DNA from: an uncultured Aureispira sp.
Lineage (GTDB): Bacteria > Bacteroidota > Bacteroidia > Chitinophagales > Saprospiraceae
NCBI GenBank assembly: GCA_905480485.1
Contig: CAJQQM010000014.1
Location: forward strand, 52,802 to 116,801
DNA length: 64,000 bases
Direction of reading: 5' to 3'
Positions 45,105-56,200 of this stretch are shown here, one piece after another (position 1 is the stretch's first letter; each line of letters opens with the position of its first letter). Below the pieces are notes generated by a model. That model was not told where the DNA came from. It was given only the letters and a program-made list of their open reading frames with translations, and ran no database searches. Position numbers and translations under genes: made by a program.

Positions 45105-45503
45105 ATGAAGTACTCAGTAGACAAAAAGGATGATTACGCTGTCTTATCCCTCGGTGAAGAGAATTTAAATTCACTAAAAGCACCTGATTTAAAAGCAGAA
45201 TTAATCGTTTTGCACAATGCGGGTATCAAAAATTTGATTATGGATCTGTCTCAGACAAAATTTGTAGATTCCTCGGGCTTGAGTGCCATTTTGACAGGAA
45301 ATCGATTGTGGGCTGAATCAGGAAATGAATTTGTTTTGACAGGTTTAGTGCATCCAAGTGTTAAAATGCTTATCACTATATCACGATTAGATTCAGTTTT
45401 GACGATCAAAGATTCGCTTTCCGAAGCCGCTAAATTTGTGATGATGGCGACGCTCAAAAACGAATTAGGTGCCGATGTGCTTAAGTCAGAAGACGAGGAA
45501 TAG
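45105..45503 (+). CDS. STAS-domain anti-sigma-factor antagonist-like protein
   Basis: 132 residues. The STAS fold is indicated by a first beta strand (DDYAVLSLGEENLNSLKAPDLK) and the signature loop LIMDLSQTKFVDSSGLSAILTGNRLW, where the Ser in DSSGL is the residue phosphorylated in SpoIIAA-like proteins. Such single-domain proteins pass partner-switch signals to sigma factors or other enzymes. No anti-sigma kinase gene is adjacent. The acidic tail (ADVLKSEDEE) is extra. rnz follows after a strong terminator. Confidence 0.88.
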   Translation: MKYSVDKKDDYAVLSLGEENLNSLKAPDLKAELIVLHNAGIKNLIMDLSQTKFVDSSGLSAILTGNRLWAESGNEFVLTGLVHPSVKMLITISRLDSVLTIKDSLSEAAKFVMMATLKNELGADVLKSEDEE

Positions 45504-45527
45504 TTTTAGATTACACTTTAAGTAGCA

Positions 45528-45568
45528 ACAAAAGCCATTTGACTTAAACCCAGTCAAATGGCTTTTGT
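45528..45568 (+). terminator. Intrinsic terminator after the STAS gene
   Basis: A 17-bp perfect stem (ACAAAAGCCATTTGACT with AGTCAAATGGCTTTTGT, 7-base loop) begins 25 bases after the stop. It has an A-run/T-run pair within the stem and no long T-tail afterward. rnz begins 21 bases beyond it. Confidence 0.7.
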
Positions 45569-45588
45569 GATTTGTAAATACCTGAATA

Positions 45589-46491
45589 ATGACGAGCGAA
45601 TTAACAATTTTGGGGACAGGGGCAGCTATCCCTGCTTTTGGTCGGCATCTTACGGCACAAGTTTTTAGGCAGGGGTCCTTTGTTTGTCTAATTGACTGTG
45701 GCGAGGGGACTCAGATGCAGATGATGCGATATGGCATTAAAATGCATAAGATTGACCATGTTTTCATCAGTCATTTACACGGCGATCATTTTTTTGGATT
45801 GGCGGGCTTTCTGATGACCCTGGACTTGCAAGGACGCAAAAAAACGATGCACATCTTTGGTCCTGCCGAACTAAAAAATATCATTAAAGCCCAACTAATC
45901 AATTCATTATCGTACGAATTAATTTTTTATACAGTTGAGGCCAACCATTATCACTTAATTTACGAAAATTCAATTATTCAGGTATTTGCTTTGCCTATGC
46001 AGCATCGAATTGCTTGTACAGGCTTTTTGTTTGAAGAAAAACAAGCCTTGCCTAATATTTTAAAGGCCCAGATACAAGCGTACGATATTCCTTATCAATT
46101 CATCGATGCTATCAAAAAAGGAGCGGGGTTTAGGGCCCAAAATGGACAGTACATACCGCACGAATCTTTGGTCTTGCCTGCATCAAAACCGCTTCGCTAT
46201 GCTTTTTGTTCCGATACCGCTTACCAAGAAGCTTTGCTGCCTTACCTGCAAGGAGTAGATTTGTTGTACCACGAGGCTACATTCATGCACGAGAAACTAC
46301 ATTTAGCGACCAAGACAGGTCACAGTACTGCTTTGCAGGCAGCACGATTAGCTAAGTTGGCAAAGGTTAAAAAACTACTAATTGGGCACTTTTCAGCAAG
46401 GTACCAAGATGTTAGGCCCTTGCTAGCAGAGGCAAGGGCGCACTTCAAAGCGAGCTTTTTAGCCGAAGAAGGAGCAGTTTTAGCGCTTTAG
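45589..46491 (+). CDS. rnz: Ribonuclease Z
   Basis: 300 residues, metallo-beta-lactamase fold. ILGTGAAIPAFGRHLTAQ is the RNase Z opening, DCGEGTQMQMMRYGIKMHKIDHVFISHLHGDHFFGL carries the zinc-binding HxHGDH motif, and AFCSDTAYQ and HYEATFMHE-like YHEATFMHE plus GHFSARYQD supply later ligands. It trims the 3' ends of tRNA precursors. Length matches the short-form bacterial enzyme. Confidence 0.93.
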   Translation: MTSELTILGTGAAIPAFGRHLTAQVFRQGSFVCLIDCGEGTQMQMMRYGIKMHKIDHVFISHLHGDHFFGLAGFLMTLDLQGRKKTMHIFGPAELKNIIKAQLINSLSYELIFYTVEANHYHLIYENSIIQVFALPMQHRIACTGFLFEEKQALPNILKAQIQAYDIPYQFIDAIKKGAGFRAQNGQYIPHESLVLPASKPLRYAFCSDTAYQEALLPYLQGVDLLYHEATFMHEKLHLATKTGHSTALQAARLAKLAKVKKLLIGHFSARYQDVRPLLAEARAHFKASFLAEEGAVLAL

Positions 46492-46544
46492 TCCTAAATA
46501 AGTGTTTTGCTAAGGTGCCCTTATTAGTGGTGTGTTTACTTAGG

Positions 46545-46679
46545 TTATAGGCAGGTTTGCAGCCATTTTTTTAGCTTCTTCTTGGCTTGAGGTGCTTCTT
46601 TAAATCTTTTATAAGATATGCTGCAATTTGTAAAACTGCAGCACATGTAGCAACGGAACTTGCAGTGCAGGCAGCCCAT
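46545..46679 (-). CDS. Candidate 44-residue cysteine-rich protein
   Basis: The ORF begins MGCLHCKFRCYMCCSFTNC, with seven Cys in the first 19 residues, and ends with a Lys-rich tail (KKKLKKWLQTC). It is too short for the ORF track and has no signal peptide. On the minus strand a TAAATTTG (exact TAnnTTTG) lies immediately before the ATG, but no -33 was seen. Local base use is more G/C-rich than the surrounding intergenic DNA, which weakly favours a real gene. A metal-binding role would be a guess; the ORF itself is uncertain. Confidence 0.3.
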   Translation of the reverse strand: MGCLHCKFRCYMCCSFTNCSISYKRFKEAPQAKKKLKKWLQTCL

Positions 46680-47176
46680 TTTAGTCAAATTTAATTTTAG
46701 ATAAATTGACCTTTTTTTGTGTTTTTCTCCTCTCTGCCGCTAGTTTAAAAAATAATAGCTAAAACAACTAATTATCCTTACAAGGAAACAAAAATTAAAT
46801 CTAGAACAAATGCAATGTTATTAGATTTTTGAATTAAAAAAGAGGATTCAATAAATCCGTTAAGATTATTTGAGAATAATCTAAAAATACAGGGTTACCT
46901 TCAATAATTACCACCATTAAATATATAAATTAACGAAGAAGAAAGTGCTTTAGGAAGCTTTGGGTCAATCCTCTACTTTGATTTTATTGGGTTTAACAAA
47001 TACAAAAAATTAGAATTTTAACTGCCTAGTGTATTATTAAGCACAAAATAGTCTTTACAAGTCTAAAAGTTTAGAATATTTATTATCTTGTTTAATGCTT
47101 TTTATTGAGCTATTTAGCTTAATTCTTCAATATTTTACCCTCTATTACTGTTTATATCGAAAACTAATTGTAGAAA

Positions 47177-47209
47177 TTTTAAGAATGTGCTGAAATGTGT
47201 TTATTTTCG
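47177..47209 (+). promoter_or_regulatory. Possible promoter of the HYR giant gene
   Basis: TTTT at 47177-47180, 21 bases, then TATTTTCG (47202-47209), a TAnnTTTG variant, leaving a leader of about 27 bases before the ATG at 47243. It also lies within the ORF track's extended start, supporting the later ATG. Confidence 0.35.
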
Positions 47210-47242
47210 CCCCTTGATTGGCACAGAAAACTATATACAAAT

Positions 47243-50200
47243 ATGAAAAACAAATTTACCAAGTCGCTTTTTAGTAAATTGTTCGCGACGACTTTGATTT
47301 TGCTGGTAGCATTTCAAACAAATGCACAAACAACCAACAATCAAACGGTAGTTCAAAAATGCTACAACGGCCCTACTGTTAGTAGCGCTAATACCTTAGG
47401 AACTTTATTGCCCGGCGTCAATTTTGTGTCGGGTGTTGACATACCTGCGGGCCACAAAGTGGTAGATGTTATAGTAGAGATTGTTTGGTCAAAAACAGAC
47501 GATGGTTCCTGTACTCCTATCACAGGAGTACCTCCCGATCTAACCGATGTGGGCTTTCAAATAAAAGACCCCTTTGCTGCACCGCAATACCTAGCGGTTT
47601 CCGATGCGGTAGCGGGTTTGTTAGGAGGGAGCTTGTTGCCCACCTTTACTGATTTGACGGGATTTAATCCTAATGTCATTAGTGATGTAACGGTTTTTAC
47701 GGATGCGGTCAATTCTAGTTTTCCTCTAGATCCGACAGATTCCGCTAATGATACCATATCCTCCAATAATTCGACCGCTGTTTTAGATTCTTATGTTGGT
47801 CAGGACCCTTACGGTACTTGGCAAGTAGGTTTGGTGGACGATGCTCCGGGGACAGGGCCTGCTTTGTGTATCGAATCCTATTGTATAACACTTGTTACTT
47901 GCGATTTTGATACGCTTGTGGCTAGTTGTAAGGCTAATTCAACCGTTGCTCTAGATCCGGCTACCGGTACTCATACGCTTAATTTTTTCGACTTAGACAG
48001 TATTTCTGATGTTTCATGTATCGTCAAAGATATTACTTTTTCTACACCTACTGTAAGTTGTGCTGATATAGGGGTGCCCGTTTTAGTTACAATGACTTTG
48101 CAAGACAAACTAGATAGTACAGCCACTTGCCAGTCTTTGGTTACCGTGGTAGATACCACTGCTCCAGATATTCCAGATTGTAGTTTATTTCCAACACCAT
48201 TTACAACAATTTACTTGGATGCAACGGGTGTAGATACAATATTTGCTTCTCAAATAAACATGACAGATGCCTGTGGGCCAATTACCAAAGAGGTGCGTTC
48301 ATTTGCGAGCCCGACCTACGGCAACGCTGTAGGGTTCAATTGTACGAGTGCAGCAACGCCTCAGCAGTTTTTTGTTAGGGGTACGGATGGAAGTGGCAAT
48401 CAAAATGAGTGTATTCTTGTAGTGACTGTTTTGGATACTTTTCCTCCGGTGGCAGTTTGTGGTAGCGATACAGCCTTTGTTGGAAGTGGTCCTGTAACCG
48501 TTTCAGGAAACAGTCTTGATGCGGGTTCCTTTGATGTCTGTCCGCCAATAATAGATCGTTGGATCGGGGCGCAGTTTAATCCTAATCCTATTTATAGTTG
48601 TGCTGATTTAGGGATCGATACAGTTGTTTTGGTTGTGTCCGATCCATCTGGTAATATCGCTTCTTGTGATTCTGCAGTTGTGTTTATAGTCGATACGGTT
48701 GCACCGATTGCAGTTTGCCAAAATTTCACCCTTAACTTAGATGCTTCAGGTAATGGAACATTATTGCCTACCGATATTGATGGTGGTTCTTCTGATATCT
48801 GTGGCATTGACAGCTTAGATGTCAACGGAGGTTCTAGCTTAGTTTTTGACTGTTCGCATGTTAATGCACCACAAACAGTAACCCTTAATCTTTATGATGT
48901 TAGCGGAAACACCAACTCTTGTACTGCAGATGTGACCGTAGTAGATGTTACTCCTCCGACCCCTATCTGTCGCAACTTCACGCTTTATCTTGATGCTGCA
49001 GGAATTGCAACACTTTTTGCAGATAGTCTTAACAACAATTCAACTGATCTTTGTACGGGGACTTTTCTTGATTTTTTGATAGCAGGAAGTAATACTGCAT
49101 CCTTTAGCTGTAATGATATCGGACTAAATGTCACCAACTTAACGGTGCTTGATTCTTTTGCTAACAGTGCTACCTGTCCATCTAATGTGACGGTACTTGA
49201 CACTTTTAGCCCTATTGCGAATTGTTTAAGCCCTACTGTTTATTTGGATGCATCTGGAAATGTGAATGTGTTTGCCTCGGATATCAGTGCCGGTAGTTCA
49301 GACAACTGTACCGTTGTCGATAGTTCTGTTAATGTTTTAGGGAATAGTTCTGTAGCTTTTGTATGTTCTGCTATTTTTACACCTCAATCTGTTACACTCT
49401 TAGTGGAAGATTCAGAAGGTAATGTTGGAACTTGTGCAACTACGGTGAATGTTGTCGATACGTTTACCCCGGTTGCTATTTGTAACGCATCATATACTGC
49501 TGTTTTGGATGCTTCGGGTAATGCACTTGTTTTGCCAACCGATATCGACAATGGTTCGACGGATAATTGCGGCTTGGTAGAATACTTAATTAACGGATTC
49601 ACCGCACAGAATTATACTTGTGCTGATGTAGGTTCTATCAATGCTATTCTGACGGTCAGAGATTCTTCTGGTCAAACGGCTAGCTGTCCTACTACTATCA
49701 ATATAGTAGATAACATACCTCCTACTGCTGCATGTCAAGTAACAACTGCCTATTTAAATGCAGCTGGTACGGTAGTGATAACACCAAACGATGTTTTAGC
49801 TTTTCCTGCTACCTCAGATAACTGTTCAACCATTAATTCTACTTTCGCAGGTGGGTCGAGCACTCAATCTTATACCTGTGATTCTGTAGGTGTCAACACG
49901 GTAGATTTGGTGGTTAGCGATGCTTCAGGTAATTCTGCAACTTGCCAAACAACGGTAACTGTGTTAGATACAATTAGCCCAACTGCAAGTTGTTCGCCGG
50001 TACCATATACAGTTCAAATTGACGCAAGTGGTCAAGGTTTTGTAGTGCCATCTAATGTAGATAATGGCAGTTCTGATATATGTGGTATTAGTTCTATATT
50101 GGTCAATAGTGTCGATACGTTCTTCTACTCTTGTGCCGATGTCGGCAATACGGCGGTAACTTTATCTGTTCTCGATGCCTCTGGCAATCTGAGTACCTGT

Positions 50201-53200
50201 GTCGCCAATATTGTTGTCAACGATCCAATTAATCCCACAGCAATATGCAAAGATACTACGGTATACCTCGATGCGACTGGGACAGCAACTGTTTTTGCTG
50301 CTCAGATAAACAATGGCAGTTTTGACAATTGTCCAGCTTTAACATTGACCATTAATGGTTTACCCTCTTTCAATTATAACTGTAGTTCAGTTGGTACTAA
50401 CACGGCCTCTTTGGCAGTGACGGATGCCGGCGGCAATGTAAGCCTCTGCCCCGCTAATATTACGGTTTTAGATACTATTACCCCGGTAGCTAATTGTGTA
50501 ACTCCTGGTTCACTTAATATATTCCTGGACAACACTTGTTTTGCCTCTGTTCCTGCGCTTTCATTTAATAATGCGAGCTCGGATAACTGTGGGTCATCAT
50601 TAACCTATTCAGTTGCAGGTTTGCCTAACGCTACTTTTACTTCAGCCAACTTGCTGTCTAATCCCAATCCAGTAACACTAACGGTTTGTGACGGTTCGGC
50701 CAACTGCAGTACATGTGCTACTACTGTAATTGTACAGGATACTACTTCACCTGTCGTAATTTGCAAATTAGATACGGTTCAGTTAGATGCATTGGGTAAT
50801 GCAATTGTATTGCCTACCAACATTAACGATGGAAGTATCGATAATTGTAGTTCTCCTTCTTTGACAATCAATGGAGGATTATCGACGACGCTTACCTGTG
50901 CCAATCTTGGCCCAAATTCGGTCACGTTGACAGCAACGGACCCAAGTGGTAATTCGTCATCTTGCGTAACAACCGTACTTGTTGAAGACCTAACCGCTCC
51001 GAATGCTTCTTGTAATGCCTCTGTTACGGTTATTTTAGATGCTTCAAGTAATGGGGCACTTACTCCAGCAGAGGTCAATCTTGGTAGTTCCGATAATTGT
51101 ACTTTAGCTTCACTAACCTTGTCCAAAACATCCTACAACTGTGGCGATATTCCAGGTAATCCTCACACAATTACTATGGTGGCAGCCGATCAAAGTGGCA
51201 ACCTTGATAGTTGTACTGTACAGGTATCTGTTTTAGATACTGTCGATCCTGTTGCTTTGTGTATACCTGGCAACCTCAATTTATCATTAGTGGGTTCTAC
51301 GGTGTCTACTACGGTAGCTGCTGTCAATAATGGTAGTACCGATAACTGTGCAATCCAGTCAATCTCATTGAGCCAATCAAGCTTTGATTGTAGTGATATA
51401 GGAATCAATAACGTTACCCTAACCGTCGAAGATTCAAGTGGTAACATTGGTACTTGTTTCGCAACTATTAATGTCGTTGACAATACCAATCCTGTGGCTT
51501 TCTGCAATAGTCCAACTGTTGCTTTAGATGCAACGGGGACCATTCAAATAGCAGCGACAGACTTAGCCCTTCCTGGAAGTTTAGACAATTGTAGTCTTTC
51601 AACAATTCTGGTTGAAGGGGTTGACACACTAACCCTAAGCTGCGCTAATTTAGGAGTCAACTTGCTCAATGTATTTATCCAAGATCCAAGTAGCAATAGT
51701 GCTACCTGCCAATCAACGGTTAACGTTGTAGATGGTGTTAATCCGATTGCAAACTGTGTAGTCGCACCGATCAATTTATTTTTAGACGCTAGCGGTATTG
51801 CCACAATAAATCCAGTTGATTTAGATGCGGGTTCAACGGATAATTGTGCTATAGTAAATTATGCTATTTCGCAAGATACTTTCAGATGCGGCGATGTGAT
51901 ATCAAGCCCCAATACTGTCGTGCTTACAGTAACCGACGTAAGTGGTAATACAGACAACTGTTCTGCTTCTGTAAATGTTAGTGATACGATACGTCCCTCT
52001 ATGGCTTGTGCGCCATCAACAGTTGTTATGCATCTAGGTTCAAGTGGCTTGGCTACTATAATAGCAGATTCTTTTGATAATGGAACTTCGGATGCTTGTG
52101 GTTTGGCAAGTTTAGTATTTACCGGAGCGCCAAACCCTGTAACCTGTGCCGACTTAGGAGTTAGTCCGATAACCTTAATTGCCACAGATGTAAATGGAAA
52201 TATAGATTCTTGTACTACCTCTTTAACGGTTTTAGATACAGTACCACCTACCTTGGTTTGCAACAATATTTCAATTAATTTAGATGCCCTTGGTTCAGCC
52301 ACTGTTGATGCGTCAACATCAGGACTCTACTCGATGTCGGATGCCTGCGGGGTACCTTCATTGACACTAGACGGAGGGGCTTCTGTGCTTTATGATTGTA
52401 CAAACTTAGGCCCCAATTCGATTACGCTTGTTGCTACGGATGGAAGTTCCAATTCGTCTACTTGTGTGGCCGTAATTACGGTTAATGATATTACCGCCCC
52501 GGTGGTTACTTGTGCTTCTAGTATTCAGGTTTTAGACGCACTTGGTAGCTTAGCGATCGATCCTGCTTGGTTAAATACCTCGGTCGTAGAAGCTTGTGGT
52601 ATTGATTCTATTTATACGAGTCCAGATACTTTTGATTGTTCTAACGTAGCTCCTTTTAATACGGTAACCTTATTTGTTGTTGATGCGAGTGGTAATGTAG
52701 GGTCTTGTGCCGGAAACATAGAAGTGTTAGATACTACTGCCCCCACTATGCTTTGCAATGATACAACTATTTGTTTGACCGGTGGCTTTGTCAGTGTAGC
52801 TGCTACAGATATTGATGGAGGTTCGTTCGATGCTTGTGGAATGTCTCCTGTTTTATCGATTAATGGTTCTAACAATGTTATTTATACTTGTGCAGATATT
52901 GGGCCTCAAGTGGCCACTTTACAACGACAGGATGTACATGGTAATACCAATACCTGTACGGCAACAGTTACGGTCCAAGACTGTACGGCTCCGACAGCGG
53001 TTTGTCAACCGTCAAATTATATTGTTCAAGTTTCTTCAGTCGGTTTTGTTTCTGTACAAGCATCTTCTTTAGATTTTGGAAGTTTCGACGACTGTGGCAT
53101 TGATCCAAATGGTTTTAAAGCCAACGGTTTGGATAGTTTGATCTACAGTTGTGCCAATGTGGGTATACCCGATACTGTAGTATTGACGGTTGCCGATATT

Positions 53201-56200
53201 TTTGGCAATACGGCTACTTGTACAACGGTAATAGAAGTGATCGATATTGAAAATCCAATTGCTAGATGTGGCGGTCCGGTAAATGCTGTTTTGTCAGCAA
53301 GTGGTACGGTTACGATAGCTGCATTCAGTATAAATGCAACATTACCCTCAACACCTAGTAGTGACAACTGTGGAATCGCTTCCTATTTGATTAATGGTCA
53401 GGCCAATTACGCTTATGATTGTACGGCTTTAGGTTCGAATACAGCTGTATTGACCGTAACCGATTTGAGTGGCAACAGTGATACTTGCCAGGCTATCGTT
53501 AATATTTTAGACAATACACCACCTACGGCATCCTGTTTGTTTTCCGCCAATATCACCTTGAATCAGGCAGGAGTTGCAACATTATCGGCCGATACATTAG
53601 TGCTGTCTACTTCAGATAATTGCGGTATAGATTCTATACTTGCCAACGGTCAGCAAGTGCTTAGCTTTGGATGTTCAGATATTGGAAACAATGTTATCAA
53701 CGTAACTGTAATTGATTCCTCGGGCAATCAATTCGTATGCAACTCAATTGTTAATGTATCGGATAATACATCGCCGGTTGCAATATGCCCTACTGCCCCG
53801 ATTCAGGCTTTTTTAAATGGGTCAAGTTTTGTATATGTAACGGCTAATGCAATTGACAGTGCGAGCTTCGACAACTGCGGGATTGAATTCTATCAAATTA
53901 ACGGTACAGATTCTGTACTTTATAACTGTAGTCAGATTGGACAGTTTCCAACGGCAACTCTAACTGTTATTGATTCTTTTGGTAATTCAGATGTATGCAC
54001 AGCAACAATTGAGGTGCTCGATGCCATACCGCCGGTTGCAATTTGTAATAGCTTTACGGTTACTCTTGGCTTAGATGGTACAGCAAATGTACTTCCTAAT
54101 GCGATTGATAACGGAAGTTTTGATAATTGTGGAATCACTAGTTATTTGATTAATGGTAATTCTGTAGAAACATTTAACTGTACCAATGTAAATACAGTCA
54201 ACTTAGTAGTGCTAACCGTAATTGATAATTATGGTAATCAAAGTTTCTGCACCGATACGGTAACGGTTGTAGACGCAACAGCACCTCAGGTTCAATGTTC
54301 TGGAGCACCGGTTGACTTTTACCTCAATGCAAGTGGATTCGTCACAGTAGATCCTCAACAGCTTGCTACCGCAACCGATTCATGTTCTGTAGTCAATTGG
54401 CTTATCAATGGATTGCCAGATTCTACTTTTGATTGTTCACAAATTAATATCACACATTTCGTTGAAATTAGAGTCGAAGATCCTAGTGGCAATTTTGCCA
54501 CCTGTAATGCTTTTTTAAATGTAATTGATTCTACTCCTCCAGTTTCTAATGCTTGTCAGTCCAATTTAACCATCGCCTTGGATTCTTTTGGATTAAATAC
54601 ATTGACCGGTGCGGATATTAGTTTTTTCCCCACCGATAACTGCTCGATTGTAGATACATTAATTAATGGTCAGACAAGTATTACTTATACTTGTGACAGT
54701 GCAGCCTTACAACAACCACTGACGGCTGTTCTCACGTTGACAGACCCATCAGGGAATCAAAGTACTTGTGTAACGAGTATTAACTTAGTAGACAATATTT
54801 CACCTGTAGCGTTGTGTAACGACACTTTGTTTAATGTACAATTAAATAATCAAGGAATTGTAACGGTTCTACCTTCTACCATTAACAACGGAAGTTATGA
54901 CGCTTGTTCACCATTAACCTATTTAATAAATTCTCAGCCATCACAGACATTTGATTGTACCAATATTGCTACTTCATTCAATGCTACAATTTTGACTGTA
55001 ATTGATGCTAATGGTAATTCAAGTACTTGTCAGTCTTACTTAGAAATAGTAGACAATCTTCCTCCAACCGTCATTTGTAACGATACTACAATTTATATTT
55101 CAGGAAGTTCTGTTACTTTAAATGCAACGGGAATTGATGGAGGTTCTTTTGATAATTGTTTTATTGGTAGCTATTCATTTAGCAACGGTGCTACAACAAG
55201 AACCTTTAGTTGTTCGGATACCGGGCAAATTTCAGTAAATCTTATCGTTACAGATATTTATGGTAATGTAGATTCTTGTACAGCTATAGTTACGGTACGT
55301 GATTCTACTCCTCCCTCTATTAGTTGTAATCAGATTACGGTTGACTTGACAGCTTCACTTCAAGCAGTTTTAGCATACAACACTCCATTTTCTGCCCTAA
55401 ATGTTGGTAGTGCCACAGACAACTGTAGTTTGGTTTCTGTTGATATATCTCCTTCTGTAATTACATGTACCGACGTTGGGAATGTGCCATTTACTTTAAC
55501 AGCAACGGACGCCTCTGGAAATGTAGCTGTCTGCCAGGATACTGTAGTGGTTATCTTAGATAGGCCAACTATATTAACTCCAACACAAGATACTGTGCTT
55601 TGTGAAGGAGAAGATTTATCCTTTACTTCCTCCATTCCTTCGAATGGTATCAACTACGATTTGTATTGGGTAAATCCAGCATCTGACACCTTGAGTACAA
55701 CTACTTCAGCTTCGGATTCAAACCTAACGATAACCAATGAGGGATACTACACTTTTATAATGGAGCCTCAGAATGGTACAGGCTGCCCTTCATTAGATTC
55801 TATTTATGTTGACATCAACGAGGTGCAACCACCTGTTTTGACGGCATTACAGCCATGTGACGGTGACTCTACGGTCATTAATCTAGCAAATGCAAATACT
55901 TATGTAGGTTCTTCAATTACTTATGTTTGGTATTTTAATGGCAATCAAATATCGGGCAATAATATTGACTCCCTGCTTCTAGCGGATATGTCTGTATTGG
56001 ATAGTGGTACTTACTCGATGGCAATTACAGTTACTGAAGGGCCTGCTACCTGTTATGATAGTTCAGCTGTAGCTTTGACAATAGACGTACTTGATTTGCC
56101 TGACGCGCCTGTACCAACGGCTAATATTCCCTGTGACGGAGATTCCTTAAGACTGCTCAACAATGCACCGGGCTTTAGTTATGCTTGGGATGGTCCACTC

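Larger units (their letters stand above)
46492..47242. other. 751-base intergenic region upstream of the HYR giant gene
   Basis: Long AT-rich stretch. It contains a minus-strand 44-codon Cys-rich ORF (46545-46679), a small hairpin AGATTATT/AATAATCT at 46863-46882, and a promoter candidate near its right end. Apart from these I see no supported element. Confidence 0.5.

Noticed and set aside
50779-52302. Consecutive long antisense ORFs within the HYR gene (also 48592, 51190, 51544, 51859 and others)
   Set aside because: They result from the biased codon pattern of the repeated coding strand, lack family similarity and lie wholly opposite an intact gene.
47904-55560. Regularly repeated array that might look like CRISPR or satellite DNA
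   Set aside because: Repeats are coding, about 255 bases long and differ in DNA sequence; no short identical repeats with spacers.
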